From positions 21,344 through 85,343 of the forward strand of contig JANQNB010000013.1 of the NCBI GenBank assembly GCA_028279755.1: DNA of 64,000 nucleotides, given 5' to 3'. The notes under the pieces were generated by a model. The model was given only the letters and a program-made list of their open reading frames with translations. It was not told the DNA's origin and ran no database searches. Position numbers and translations under genes: made by a program. Positions 17,264 to 25,991 of this stretch are shown piece by piece. The DNA is from Candidatus Nanoarchaeia archaeon. GTDB taxonomy: Archaea; Nanobdellota; Nanobdellia; Woesearchaeales; UBA525. Numbering within the stretch: the first letter of the stretch is position 1; each line of letters begins with the position of its first letter.

Positions 17264-18133
17264 ATGAACGCCCTGCTCCTGGCACTATTCTCGGCAGTGA
17301 TGCTCAGCATCGTCACCCTCTTGCTCAAGCGCGACCTGCAGCACGAGACAAACACGCAGACAGTCTCGATTTATGCTGTTGTCGCCGCTGCGGTCATGCT
17401 GCCGTTCATCTCGTATGATTTCGCTTTTCTCTTCACAGCGACTGGCTGGCTGATCCTGCTCAAGACTGGTGCGGTTGCGCTCTCGGTGTTCTGTCATACG
17501 CTCGCTTTGCAGCACCTGCCTGTGAGCATTTATGCGCCGTTGCGGAACATCAGCCCGATCTTCCTGCTCTTCACCGGCGCGTTGCTCTTGGGCGAATATG
17601 TCAATGCGGTGCAGGTGCTCGGCCTGGTCATCATCATTACCAGTGCAGTTTTGTTGGATGTTGACATCCGCAAGAAGCACATCATGAATCAAGTGCGTCG
17701 CTTTGTCAAGAATCCGGCAGTGCTCCTGCTGATCCTGTCTGCAATCAGCATCAGCTTCGCTCCCTTGCTCGATCGGATCATTCTGCGCAGCATCCTGCCG
17801 ACTGACGCCTTGTTCTGGTATTTTGCCATTCTTGCTGTCATGTTCTGGGCGGTGCACATCGCGAAAGAGCGGCGCCTGCCATTTACCGGCCTGTCAAGAG
17901 CGGAGTGGGGCTGGCTCGCCCTAACCGGCGTGATGGTTGCCATCACTGACATCGCGATCGTGACAGCCATCGCGCTTCCCGGAACCGCCTTGGTCGTGCT
18001 CATCGGCGTACGCCGCTTGAGCAATCTCTTCGCGACCCTGCTCGGCGGTCGCTTGTTCCACGAGGGCAACATCCTCTACAAAGGGATCTTATGTTTGTGC
18101 ATGATTTTCGGAACGGTGCTACTCGTTTTGTAG
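17264..18133 (+). CDS. EamA/DMT-family permease
   Basis: 289 residues, about ten membrane helices in two EamA halves. ALQHLPVSIYAPLRNISPIF and VIVTAIALPGTALVVLIGVRRLS are typical helix 3-4 segments of the two repeats. Likely moves a small metabolite or nucleotide-sugar-like compound; substrate unknown. ATG 17264 chosen because it is correctly spaced from the TATA element; the longer frame from 17213 begins upstream of it. Confidence 0.8.
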   Translation: MNALLLALFSAVMLSIVTLLLKRDLQHETNTQTVSIYAVVAAAVMLPFISYDFAFLFTATGWLILLKTGAVALSVFCHTLALQHLPVSIYAPLRNISPIFLLFTGALLLGEYVNAVQVLGLVIIITSAVLLDVDIRKKHIMNQVRRFVKNPAVLLLILSAISISFAPLLDRIILRSILPTDALFWYFAILAVMFWAVHIAKERRLPFTGLSRAEWGWLALTGVMVAITDIAIVTAIALPGTALVVLIGVRRLSNLFATLLGGRLFHEGNILYKGILCLCMIFGTVLLVL

Positions 18134-18144
18134 TAGCGCGCCTT

Positions 18145-18241
18145 GGTCATCACTGCGGCGCTTGTCGCATCAGCATTCGATGTGTGTCTGATTCAATGAG
18201 TCTGACCGGGTATCACTAACCGCGCCAAGGCAGTGATGACC
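18145..18241. repeat. 12-base inverted repeat upstream of the DUF5752-like gene
   Basis: GGTCATCACTGC (18145-18156) and GCAGTGATGACC (18230-18241) are exact inverted copies 73 bases apart, ending about 10 bases before the TATA element at 18253-18260. Each is flanked by a GCGCC-AAGG/CCTTGG-type sequence. Could be paired operators or a terminator of the upstream permease gene. Confidence 0.4.
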
Positions 18242-18287
18242 CAGAGGAAAGATTTATATACCCCCTCGACCGGGTGTGACTCGTTCG

Positions 18288-18548
18288 ATGGCGACGTATG
18301 CAGTGACGAACCCGGATCAGTACTTCTACCTTCATGGTGGGGGCTCGCTCAGGAGTATCGAGGAACTCTTCGCAGAATTGCAGACCATGGATCAGACCAC
18401 GTTCCGGCATCATGTCAATCAGCAGCGCAACGATTTCGCGTCCTGGGTCCGCGATGTCATGGACGACCGTTTCTTAGCCAAGAACATCGAACTGACGCAA
18501 GACCGCGATCAGATGCTGAAATTGCTCTTCATGAACCTTTTTCGGTAG
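18288..18548 (+). CDS. DUF5752-like small protein
   Basis: 86 residues. The layout matches DUF5752 proteins as I remember them: FYLHGGGSLRSIEELF, then TFRHHVNQQRNDFASWV and LAKNIE. Function unknown; the fold is predicted all-helical. TTTATATA at 18253-18260 makes a leaderless mRNA from ATG 18288 likely. Convergent with the next gene, overlapping it by 20 bases. Confidence 0.6.
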   Translation: MATYAVTNPDQYFYLHGGGSLRSIEELFAELQTMDQTTFRHHVNQQRNDFASWVRDVMDDRFLAKNIELTQDRDQMLKLLFMNLFR

Positions 18549-19047
18549 CGTCTTTTGGCGCGTAGAGAAGTTCTTTCGAGAAAAGGCACAAGGCTGCGTA
18601 GTCTGGTTGCGCTTGCATTGCGTCTGCACCTTGGAGATGGGTAACGAGCTCTCCTTCAGCGCCAGGTATGCCTAGGAATGCTCGGAGTTCTGTCACTTCG
18701 CCTTGCAGTTCATTCGGCATGATGCCGTTCTCAGGATCGGCGCGTTGCTCTGTGAATAGGACTGTATAATGGCTGACCGGATTCATGAGCCATATCCGAA
18801 GCCGGCTGAGTTCAGTGGGTATGTCTCGTCGGGAGAACGAGGTTCCGTACTTTATCGTATCAGCATCAAAGCGGCCATTGCCAAGGTAGTGTTGAGGATC
18901 TGCTGACAAGAGTGGTGCCAGGAACCCTCTAGGCAGAGTGAACTCTGTTCTGTGGACAGTCCAAGGCCCTTCATTGACTGGATTGACCTCTTTCAAGTAG
19001 AGAGCGACGTGGCGTGCAGCGGTTGGTGTACTGTTTGGAGCGGACAT
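18529..19047 (-). CDS. Hypothetical protein
   Basis: 172 residues, soluble, no recognised domain. Third of three short genes (19195-19770, 19058-19198, this one) that follow the large surface protein gene, with overlaps or gaps of 10 bases or less. GGTGA lies 5 bases before ATG 19047. The Pro- and Arg-rich N-terminal half and the acidic middle give no functional clue. Confidence 0.55.
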   Translation of the reverse strand: MSAPNSTPTAARHVALYLKEVNPVNEGPWTVHRTEFTLPRGFLAPLLSADPQHYLGNGRFDADTIKYGTSFSRRDIPTELSRLRIWLMNPVSHYTVLFTEQRADPENGIMPNELQGEVTELRAFLGIPGAEGELVTHLQGADAMQAQPDYAALCLFSKELLYAPKDATEKGS

Positions 19048-19057
19048 GTATCTCACC

Positions 19058-19198
19058 TTAGTCTTCGAGAAAGATCTCTTTAGTAAGTTTTCGGATCTGG
19101 CGATCGGTCAGCGGCTTGATCTTCTGTCGCTTCTCTTTCTTCTGGAAGTGGCGCAAGAGCTTGCGCTCCCATTCCTGGAGCTTATAGACGGCGCTCAT
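19058..19198 (-). CDS. Small basic protein, 46 residues
   Basis: A short gene encoding a Lys/Arg-rich helix: MSAVYKLQEWERKLL at the start and KEIFLED at the end, with KKEKRQKIK in the middle. Its ATG overlaps the TGA of the upstream gene (ATGA) and its stop lies 10 bases before the next ATG, so it is translationally coupled. Function unknown; basic and helical, possibly nucleic-acid or membrane-surface binding. Confidence 0.6.
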   Translation of the reverse strand: MSAVYKLQEWERKLLRHFQKKEKRQKIKPLTDRQIRKLTKEIFLED

Positions 19199-19770
19199 TC
19201 GCTCACCCCGAAATGCTGTTTGACATTGGCGTACACAGTTTCTCCGATGTGCCTGAAGACTTCTGCATAGCGCCGTGTTGCTTCAGGATGAGGTTTGTAA
19301 GTTGGCCATACCATAGGATCACGACCAGTCGATATCTTTCGCTGCACACCTTCAGGTGAAATCGCAAACTCCCATTCAAAACCTGGCAGCCAGCTGCTGG
19401 CACCGCTTTCCCTAACCTGGACTCTTGACGGCGTATCGGTGAGCTTGTCCCAAGGATGAGCACTTGTTGTTGTCACTTCGCTTACAGTTTGGAATCTGTT
19501 CCCTTCTACAGTATAGTTGATGAACAATTCTGCACGGTATTCGCCCCACGAGGTCGTTTGTTCTTTGACAGTCTGATACACTAACATTGCACGAATTTGA
19601 TGTGTTCCTTGCGGCATGATCTCGTCAAAAAGCTCTTTCTGCTCTATGAACTCAAGGGGGCCGACAGAAGAGACATCGAACAAGTTCCAGGTCCTGATCC
19701 GGTTATGAGCTGCGAGAATTTCAGCGATCTCGCGCGTATTCGGCACTTGGATGCGCGCTTTCATCCGCAT
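19195..19770 (-). CDS. Hypothetical protein
   Basis: 191 residues, no signal peptide, likely beta-rich (alternating segments such as YRAELFINYTVEGNRFQTVSE split by short turns). No known family recognised. The ATG at 19770 overlaps the stop of the large surface-protein gene (TGATG), so the two are coupled; ATG 19764 is an alternative. Confidence 0.55.
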   Translation of the reverse strand: MRMKARIQVPNTREIAEILAAHNRIRTWNLFDVSSVGPLEFIEQKELFDEIMPQGTHQIRAMLVYQTVKEQTTSWGEYRAELFINYTVEGNRFQTVSEVTTTSAHPWDKLTDTPSRVQVRESGASSWLPGFEWEFAISPEGVQRKISTGRDPMVWPTYKPHPEATRRYAEVFRHIGETVYANVKQHFGVSE

Positions 19771-22700
19771 CACCTGTTGTGCAAGCGTCGGAGGACGTCT
19801 TGCTCCTTAAGGTAGCGGTAGAAGTTTGCTCTGTTCTTCGGCTTGTAGCCACGGCTCTTCTTGAAGTCAACAAGCACGTCTTGCAGGATCGCGACGTTGC
19901 GCGCGCTTTCCTTCTTGCCGTGCGTCTTCAGCACCTGGCGCATCTCGTGCGGTTCTTGCGAAACAAGTGCGCGGTCAGCTGCTTTCGATTGCACTGTCTT
20001 GGCCGGAGCCTTGGCAACCTTCGGCACGTTCTCCAGCCTGTTCAGGATCTTCTGTGATTTGAGATAAGCGTAAAACTTTGCGCGGTTCTTCGGCGTGATC
20101 CGAGTTTTCTTGAACGCCGCGAGCGCTCGCTGCAGGATGACGATGTTCTTCTCTGTCTCGCGCTTGTCATGAGTCTTGAGCACTTGTCGCATCTCATGCG
20201 GTTCAGCTGACACAAGCGCACGGTCAAGTGCCTTACTGAGTGCTTCGCGCTGCGCCTTTGTCATGGTTCGCGCTTTCTTCACAGGTGCTTTCACTGGTTT
20301 CGGACGCGGCTTGCCTTGCAGCTTGCCCAGCACTTTCTGTTCCTTGAGGTAGCGGTAGAACTGCTCGCGGTTCTTTGGATTGTAGTCCTTGCGCGCCTTG
20401 AATCGTGCGAGAGCTTCTTGAAGGATGACGATGTTCTTCTCGGTTTCGCGCTTGCCGTGGGTACGCAGGATCTGCTTCATCTCGTGCGGCTCAGCTGACA
20501 CAAGCGCACGATCAAGCGCCTTGCTCAACGCCTCGCGCTGCGCTTTCGTCAAGGTGCGTGCCTTCTTCACAGGAGCTTTCTTGACTGCTTTCTTCTCGCC
20601 GAGCTTGCGGACCTTGCCGCCAGCGACGACCGTGTGCACTGCTCTTGTTTTTTTCTCGCCGACGCGCTTGACCTCGCCCTTCTTGGTCACGACGGTGTGC
20701 ACGACGCCACCGCGCGGCTTGCGTGGAGGCTCAAGCACTGTCGCGTACGGGACGCGTGTCCGTGGCGCCAGGCACAGGAGGCTGATAAGCACGAGCGCGA
20801 GCAGGATGATCAGGACAAGGATCATCGTGATCTGGAAGCAGTAGCGGGCGTGCCATTGCAGGAAGCTGAGCTCCTTGCGTCGCAGGACGTTCAGGCCCAT
20901 GATCGGGCTGTCGTCGATGCCGCCGCGCTGGTCGCTTGCAGTGAACACGATCCTGTCGGTGCCTGCCCAGTTGTGCTCTGGGATCAACGTCGCCTTGTTG
21001 CCATCGATAACAACCGCGATGTTCGCTGGCTGCGTGGCTGTGTACTCCAGCCAGTCCCTGTCCGGGTCCTCGAAGTAGCGGTCGAGGTCGAGCTCAAGAC
21101 GCTCGTTCTCATACCATTGGAGGATGAGTCCTGAATTGTCATCGAATGGCTCTTCGTAGAGGTCTGCTTTCTCCGGCATCGGGGTGCCGAAGAGCATGAC
21201 TGCTGCGACGATGAGCGCGATGACGAGGATGGTGCGCGTGACGACAAGGCCGGTGCTGGTGAATGGCCTGCTCTTGTTCCTGGCCAGCATGCTTGCCAGC
21301 ACGATGATGCTGATGATCGCGAATGCGAGCAGCACGATGGTCATCCAGAAGCATGGCGACAACGAGCCGTAGTCGTAGTAGACGATGCTTCGCCACGTGT
21401 GGGTGAGCCAGCTGACATGCTTGAACTGGGTGAAGAACGGTTCGTAGTATGTCAGGTTCAGCTCGTGCGTGAGCGTGATCGTGCTGAGGTACTTGCCGTC
21501 GAAGTAATCGCTGATATTGTGCTTGGTGACAAGGTGCAGCACTGCTTCCTCGCCTGGCTCTAGCGTGATCGTGTCTTCGAGCAGGCCTGCGTAGAGCTGT
21601 CCTTCGATGTCCACGCTGTACACGCCGCCTTCGAGGCCGATCGCCTTGACGATGAACGGCACGACTGTGCGCTCTTCGTCGATCCTGATCGTGGTCGTGT
21701 CTGCATCGACTGCGTGGCACGTGCGCTGTGTCTGGCTCTCCACCTTGAACGTCACGGTCTCGGTGATGTCCGGGTGGGTGTTGAGCATGACTGTCACAGG
21801 GATCTCATAAGTTTCGTCAGTGCACGGCAGGCTGGCGTGGAACTGCACGTTCCTGTTCTCGCTCGGTTTCAAGCGGATCGTCTGCTCTTCCGGCATGAAC
21901 CAGTCCGGGCCCTGTACGATGAGGTTGTAGGTCTCTTCTGTCTGTCCTGCGTTGTGGATGTTCAGGTCGTAGACCTTGTCCTTGCAGCAGGTCGTGTCAG
22001 TGTAGACGCCGTCCTGGCCTTCGAGGCCGACGAAGCCGAGCTCAAAGGCGAAGCAGTCGAAGACGTCGAGTTCGATCTCGCGCTCCTTCTTGATGTCGCC
22101 GAGGTCGCTGTTGACCCTGATCGTGATGCTGTGCTTGCCTTCCTGTCCTTTCTTCGGCTGGAGCTCCAGGGTGATGTTCTTGGTCTCCAGGCCTTCGAGG
22201 TGGAGGTCTTTGACTTCGTACTCGACAAAGCCCGGGCCGGTGACGATGACGTCGAAGTCGTTCGGCACGTCGATCATGTTCCTGACCTGGAAGGTGTATT
22301 CGCTGCCGACACGGCTGCAGATCTCTGTCTGCGTCACAACCACGATCTCGTGGTCGTACTGGTTCTCGATGAAGACGTATTCGACGCGCTTTTCAGTGAC
22401 ACGGTTGCGGTCGCTCGTCACAGTGAATGGGATCTCGACGTCGCCGAACAGGCTGACCGGCGGCGTGATCGTCACGTTGAACTTGACGCTCTGGTCTGGC
22501 ACGAGGAAGAAGCTTGCCTGCTCCATCGTTGCGTGCTCGTTGAAGCTGCCCAGATCGAGCGTGAACGTATCCGGGAACTCTGCCACGTTCTTGAGGGTGA
22601 GCTGGTAGTGGAGCGGCTCGCCGATGTTGCTCTTGTTCTTGCCGCCCTCGACTGTGAGGAAGACGTTCTGGCACTTCTTGACATCCAGGGTTCGGGTCAC

Positions 22701-23078
22701 GAGTCGCTCGCGGCCGTAGGTGCTCGCCACCTTGATAGTATAGGAATAGACGCCGAAGGCTGAGCAGCCCGGCTCTGCGTAGACAAGCACGTCCTGGTGC
22801 TCTCCTGGCGCCAAAGTGATCTCTTCGACGCTTGCGTGATACCATTCCGGCTGCTCGCTCAGAACTGAAACGCGATAGCTGGTGTAGAAGTTGCCTGTAT
22901 TGGTGATCGTGATCAGGTCTGCGCGGTTCTCGCACGCGCAGGCTTTGACTGTGTCTGCATACGGGCTGCTGACTGCGAAATCGTTGCTGTACCGGTTGAC
23001 GACGAGCTCAGCGCTGACTGCGTTGACGACTGTCAAGAAGGCGAGTATGATGCCGATGATGATCCAGGTGAGCCTCAT
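19770..23078 (-). CDS. Large surface protein with Ig-like ectodomains, three membrane spans and three cytoplasmic repeats
   Basis: 1102 residues. Signal peptide in the first ~24. Residues about 25-570 are a chain of Ig/NEW3-like beta domains (repeated LKPSENRNVQF-type strands). Membrane spans near 573-600 and 612-632, a cadherin-like domain near 640-745 (ending NWAGTDRIVFTASD), and a third span near 748-770. The cytoplasmic tail has three copies of a helical unit at about 835-930, 931-1023 and 1024-1102, each with DRALVS-EPHEM and a PKNR motif. Likely a cell-surface scaffold or sensor (inference). Confidence 0.75.
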   Translation of the reverse strand: MRLTWIIIGIILAFLTVVNAVSAELVVNRYSNDFAVSSPYADTVKACACENRADLITITNTGNFYTSYRVSVLSEQPEWYHASVEEITLAPGEHQDVLVYAEPGCSAFGVYSYTIKVASTYGRERLVTRTLDVKKCQNVFLTVEGGKNKSNIGEPLHYQLTLKNVAEFPDTFTLDLGSFNEHATMEQASFFLVPDQSVKFNVTITPPVSLFGDVEIPFTVTSDRNRVTEKRVEYVFIENQYDHEIVVVTQTEICSRVGSEYTFQVRNMIDVPNDFDVIVTGPGFVEYEVKDLHLEGLETKNITLELQPKKGQEGKHSITIRVNSDLGDIKKEREIELDVFDCFAFELGFVGLEGQDGVYTDTTCCKDKVYDLNIHNAGQTEETYNLIVQGPDWFMPEEQTIRLKPSENRNVQFHASLPCTDETYEIPVTVMLNTHPDITETVTFKVESQTQRTCHAVDADTTTIRIDEERTVVPFIVKAIGLEGGVYSVDIEGQLYAGLLEDTITLEPGEEAVLHLVTKHNISDYFDGKYLSTITLTHELNLTYYEPFFTQFKHVSWLTHTWRSIVYYDYGSLSPCFWMTIVLLAFAIISIIVLASMLARNKSRPFTSTGLVVTRTILVIALIVAAVMLFGTPMPEKADLYEEPFDDNSGLILQWYENERLELDLDRYFEDPDRDWLEYTATQPANIAVVIDGNKATLIPEHNWAGTDRIVFTASDQRGGIDDSPIMGLNVLRRKELSFLQWHARYCFQITMILVLIILLALVLISLLCLAPRTRVPYATVLEPPRKPRGGVVHTVVTKKGEVKRVGEKKTRAVHTVVAGGKVRKLGEKKAVKKAPVKKARTLTKAQREALSKALDRALVSAEPHEMKQILRTHGKRETEKNIVILQEALARFKARKDYNPKNREQFYRYLKEQKVLGKLQGKPRPKPVKAPVKKARTMTKAQREALSKALDRALVSAEPHEMRQVLKTHDKRETEKNIVILQRALAAFKKTRITPKNRAKFYAYLKSQKILNRLENVPKVAKAPAKTVQSKAADRALVSQEPHEMRQVLKTHGKKESARNVAILQDVLVDFKKSRGYKPKNRANFYRYLKEQDVLRRLHNR
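19773..20576 (-). repeat. Three tandem ~80-96 codon repeats
   Basis: Copies at 20289-20576, 20010-20288 and 19773-20009. The first two are nearly identical over the first ~60 codons; the third lacks the ~14-residue KAQREALSKA linker. Length differences and protein-level divergence suggest older duplication with partial homogenisation. Confidence 0.8.
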
Positions 23079-23087
23079 TCATCCACC

Positions 23088-24173
23088 TCAATAGTAACTC
23101 TCGTAATCGTCTTCCGGTTCTTTCGGCTTCTCGTCCTCGTTGAGCTTCTTGTACGCGACAATGCCCGCGCCCACGATGAGGCCGAGCACGATGATGATCA
23201 GCGCGAGCTGGATGGCGCTGGTCAAGACTGTGGCGAGCGGCGCGCGCACGCTCTTGATGACGCGCAGGCCGAGCACGCTCTCGTGCACATTGCCTTCGCT
23301 CTCGAGGAAGAGATGCAGTTCGTTCCTGCCGACCGGTGCGAAGTTCTCGCTGTCCACATACAGATAGACAGTGTGGTCCCGGCCTGCTGGGATCGTGAAG
23401 GTGCTGCTCGGATCGATGCGGTACGTTCCGATGTGATTGATGTCCTGAATGCTGAGGTGATAGGTCTTCGCCTCGCCGTTCAGGTTCGTGACTTTGATGG
23501 GATAGATGACCCGCTCGCCCTGCTCGATCTCCTGGTGGGTGATGGTCTCGAGGATCGAGTTGTCGAGCGTGTTTGCTCCTGGTTCGCAGAAGCCAGTATT
23601 CTCAACGACAGTGAAGCGCTGGTACGCGACCTGTGTATAAACCTGGCTGCCTTCCTTGTGGTCAGTCGTGAATGTCAGGCGGTATTGTCCTGGTGTGGCA
23701 CATCCTGGCGCTTTGAGCACGAATTCGACGACGTGCTGCTCGAGCGGCTTCATGCTGTCGACCATGGTTGACAGGTCGATGTCGAGCTCGTGCGAGCGCA
23801 CGCGTGCCTGGATGTCCTCTATCTCATAGGGCTTGTTGTTGATCAGCTGCACGCGGACCGTGAAGAAGGTCGCTTGCTTGACCTGGGTGCCTGGATCGAG
23901 GTTGACGCTCACGACCAGGAGGTCGCAGGCGTCGCCGATGCCGTTCCGGTTCGTGTCTCGCTGGTCGCTGTTCGGCGTGTATTTGCAGTTGTCAGTGAAG
24001 TCGTCGAAGCCGTCGCAATCCCCGTCCTGGACCATGCCGTTCTCTGTGTTGATGGCGCAGCCGTTCGTTGGCAGGCCGTTCAGCATCTGGCCCGGAGTGC
24101 TGGGAAAAGCCAAAGCGAAGCTCGTTGCCAGAATAGCGATGATAAGGATTGTGATAACTCTGTTAACCCCCAT
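23088..24173 (-). CDS. Secreted, membrane-anchored protein with thrombospondin type 3-like calcium motif
   Basis: 361 residues. N-terminal signal peptide (to about residue 25), then CDGFDDFTDNC and DTNRNGIGDACD, a DxDxNG-type calcium loop seen in thrombospondin type 3 repeats. Two beta-domains follow, then a membrane span (LALIIIVLGLIVGAGIVAY) and an acidic cytoplasmic tail ending DDYESYY. It precedes the large surface gene by 9 bases, so they form one operon. Paralogue of the gene at 24717-25823. Confidence 0.75.
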   Translation of the reverse strand: MGVNRVITILIIAILATSFALAFPSTPGQMLNGLPTNGCAINTENGMVQDGDCDGFDDFTDNCKYTPNSDQRDTNRNGIGDACDLLVVSVNLDPGTQVKQATFFTVRVQLINNKPYEIEDIQARVRSHELDIDLSTMVDSMKPLEQHVVEFVLKAPGCATPGQYRLTFTTDHKEGSQVYTQVAYQRFTVVENTGFCEPGANTLDNSILETITHQEIEQGERVIYPIKVTNLNGEAKTYHLSIQDINHIGTYRIDPSSTFTIPAGRDHTVYLYVDSENFAPVGRNELHLFLESEGNVHESVLGLRVIKSVRAPLATVLTSAIQLALIIIVLGLIVGAGIVAYKKLNEDEKPKEPEDDYESYY

Positions 24174-24196
24174 TGTATCGCCGTGGAAGAAGGAAT

Positions 24197-24208
24197 AATT
24201 TATAAAGG
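24197..24208 (-). promoter_or_regulatory. TATA element of the surface-protein operon
   Basis: CCTTTATAAATT on the minus strand, 24-35 bases before ATG 24173; the transcript would be essentially leaderless. Confidence 0.55.
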
Positions 24209-24225
24209 TTCTGGTTCTTTAACTA

Positions 24226-24711
24226 TTATAGAGTGGTGATAGGATTGGGGTTCCCGTTCTTCAAAGCCAAAGCCAGGGCGCGATCGTAGGCAGCGTGCAA
24301 GTTGGTCTGATTCATGCCGTAGAACGAGGGAGTGTCTATGACGCGGTCAGGGGGAAAGCAGAGATGGGGCTTATCGTCAATGATCACATAATCACTGGCA
24401 CGACCAGGGAGCTTGTCCAGATCCTTGCTCGCAGACGGCACGTAGAACCAGGGTGTGGGCGACACCACGCCGCGCTCGACAGGATGGAAGGCGCGTCCGC
24501 CGATAATGGCGAAGAAATACTCTTGCCAGTCTTGTTGCTCCACCACCTTTCGCACATCTCTGGCAGGTCCTGTTGACCAGCAGAAGACCCGGGCAAAATC
24601 GTGCTGTGCACGCTCAAGCACGGCTCGCGCTTGCGGATGAATAATAGGGAATAAGTATGTAGAGATCAGCACACCTTCCAGATCGAATATCAGTGTGCGA
24701 CGGGTCAGCAT
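24226..24711 (-). CDS. HAD-like protein, NLI/CTD-phosphatase-type
   Basis: 161 residues. IFDLEGVLI is HAD motif I but has Glu where the second, acid-base Asp of DxD normally stands. VFCWSTGPARDV is motif II, SASKDLDKL supplies the motif III lysine, and VIIDDKPHLC is motif IV. It may be a phosphatase with altered chemistry or a non-catalytic binding protein. It starts 5 bases after the preceding surface-protein gene. Confidence 0.7.
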   Translation of the reverse strand: MLTRRTLIFDLEGVLISTYLFPIIHPQARAVLERAQHDFARVFCWSTGPARDVRKVVEQQDWQEYFFAIIGGRAFHPVERGVVSPTPWFYVPSASKDLDKLPGRASDYVIIDDKPHLCFPPDRVIDTPSFYGMNQTNLHAAYDRALALALKNGNPNPITTL

Positions 24712-24716
24712 TCAGA

Positions 24717-25823
24717 TCACTTACGCTTCCGTCGCTCCGCCTTATGCAAGAAGATGCCGATAGCTGTAACGATGATGATGAGCACGACGATGACGATGCC
24801 CAGCTGCGTGTAACGCTGCGCGCTCGGGCCTGGCTCGTCCTGCTTGATCCGCGCTTTGAGCAGGACCTGCTGCGCGTCCGCCTTGCTGCGAAGCGTGAGC
24901 AGGAAACCGTGTTCGCCTTCTGCGTCGTCGTTAGCATAGAGGACGATCTCGCCTTCGCGGCTCTCGCCCGCCGGCACGACGATCAAGGAGCGCGGCCTGA
25001 TCTCATAATTGCCCCATTCCTCAGTGCCTTCGATGGTGAGCACGTAAGCTTGTCCATACGGCTCTGCATTCACGATCGTGAACGGGTAGACGCCGCCATT
25101 CTCCTTGTCCACGTCCTGGATGTCGAGGATGTTGATGATGCTCTTGAAGTCTGGCAGGCCTTGCTCGCACATCCCTGAGCTGACCGCTCCCATCTTTGTC
25201 GGGATGTAGAAGAATTCCTGCATGCCAGGGCCAGCCGGGAATTCGACGAAGAGGACGACGTCGTAGTCTTTGGCTCGCACGCAGTTCGGCAGGCGCATGT
25301 AGAAGACATAGCGTCCTTGCTCTCCTGCTTCGATGCGGTCGACGTATTCCTTCATCTCAAGGCCGAGTTCCGGCACTTGGACAGTGAGCTGCACGTTTCG
25401 GAGCTCGAATGCGCGATAGTTGGTGAGTGTTGCGGTGACAGTGAACGAGCGGCCTTCCATGACACCTTGCGGATCGATGTCGATCCTGTCGACGATGAGG
25501 TCGCAGTCGTCGCCGACGTTGTTCTGGTTCTGGTCAGTCTGTGTCGGGTTCGGCACGCCGATGCAGTTGTCGACGATGTCTGGCGCCTTGTCGCAGTCAA
25601 GGTCTTCCAGCAGGCCTTTGCCTGTACTGATGAAGCAGCCGCCAAAGGTCTGGCGCGGCGCGAACGGCGGGGTTGCGTGGCTCTTGTTGTTCTCTTCCCA
25701 GTCTTCCTTCCAGTCGATCCAGTCGTCGCCACCGTATGGGCCGTAATAATCGTGGTAGACGTCAGCCAATGCCATGGGCGCGCTGAGCGTCAGAATGATG
25801 AGGAATGTAAGGAAGGCCTTCAT
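24717..25823 (-). CDS. Secreted, membrane-anchored thrombospondin type 3-like protein
   Basis: 368 residues: signal peptide (about 1-20), acidic Tyr/Trp-rich segment, calcium-loop-like DLDCDKAPDIVDNC and DQNQNNVGDDCD, two beta-domains, one membrane span (LGIVIVVLIIIVTAIGIFL) and a basic tail (AERRKRK). Clear paralogue of the gene at 23088-24173. Likely a surface protein facing the medium. A TATA element at 25847-25858 fits a leaderless mRNA. Confidence 0.75.
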   Translation of the reverse strand: MKAFLTFLIILTLSAPMALADVYHDYYGPYGGDDWIDWKEDWEENNKSHATPPFAPRQTFGGCFISTGKGLLEDLDCDKAPDIVDNCIGVPNPTQTDQNQNNVGDDCDLIVDRIDIDPQGVMEGRSFTVTATLTNYRAFELRNVQLTVQVPELGLEMKEYVDRIEAGEQGRYVFYMRLPNCVRAKDYDVVLFVEFPAGPGMQEFFYIPTKMGAVSSGMCEQGLPDFKSIINILDIQDVDKENGGVYPFTIVNAEPYGQAYVLTIEGTEEWGNYEIRPRSLIVVPAGESREGEIVLYANDDAEGEHGFLLTLRSKADAQQVLLKARIKQDEPGPSAQRYTQLGIVIVVLIIIVTAIGIFLHKAERRKRK

Positions 25824-25858
25824 TGCTCCATCAATTAACCGGCCAGTATTTAAAAACT

Positions 25859-25991
25859 TTTCTAATAATTAGCTACTGTGTAGTAGTTATTAAGGATGTT
25901 GATATTATTTCCATATGGAATATATATTGATACTAGAATATGCCTTATTGCATATTACTAAGAGTCATGTCAAAGAATTGTGGCCAGTTGT
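25859..25991. other. AT-rich intergenic stretch with CATATG palindrome
   Basis: No convincing coding sequence. It contains CTACT-GTGT-AGTAG (a 5-bp hairpin) and the exact 12-base palindrome TTCCATATGGAA at 25909-25920, the same core as the hypC-proximal palindrome. Confidence 0.45.

Noticed and set aside
21714..22763. 349-codon open frame antisense to the large surface protein
   Set aside because: Antisense by-product of GC-rich codon positions; no promoter, no domain.
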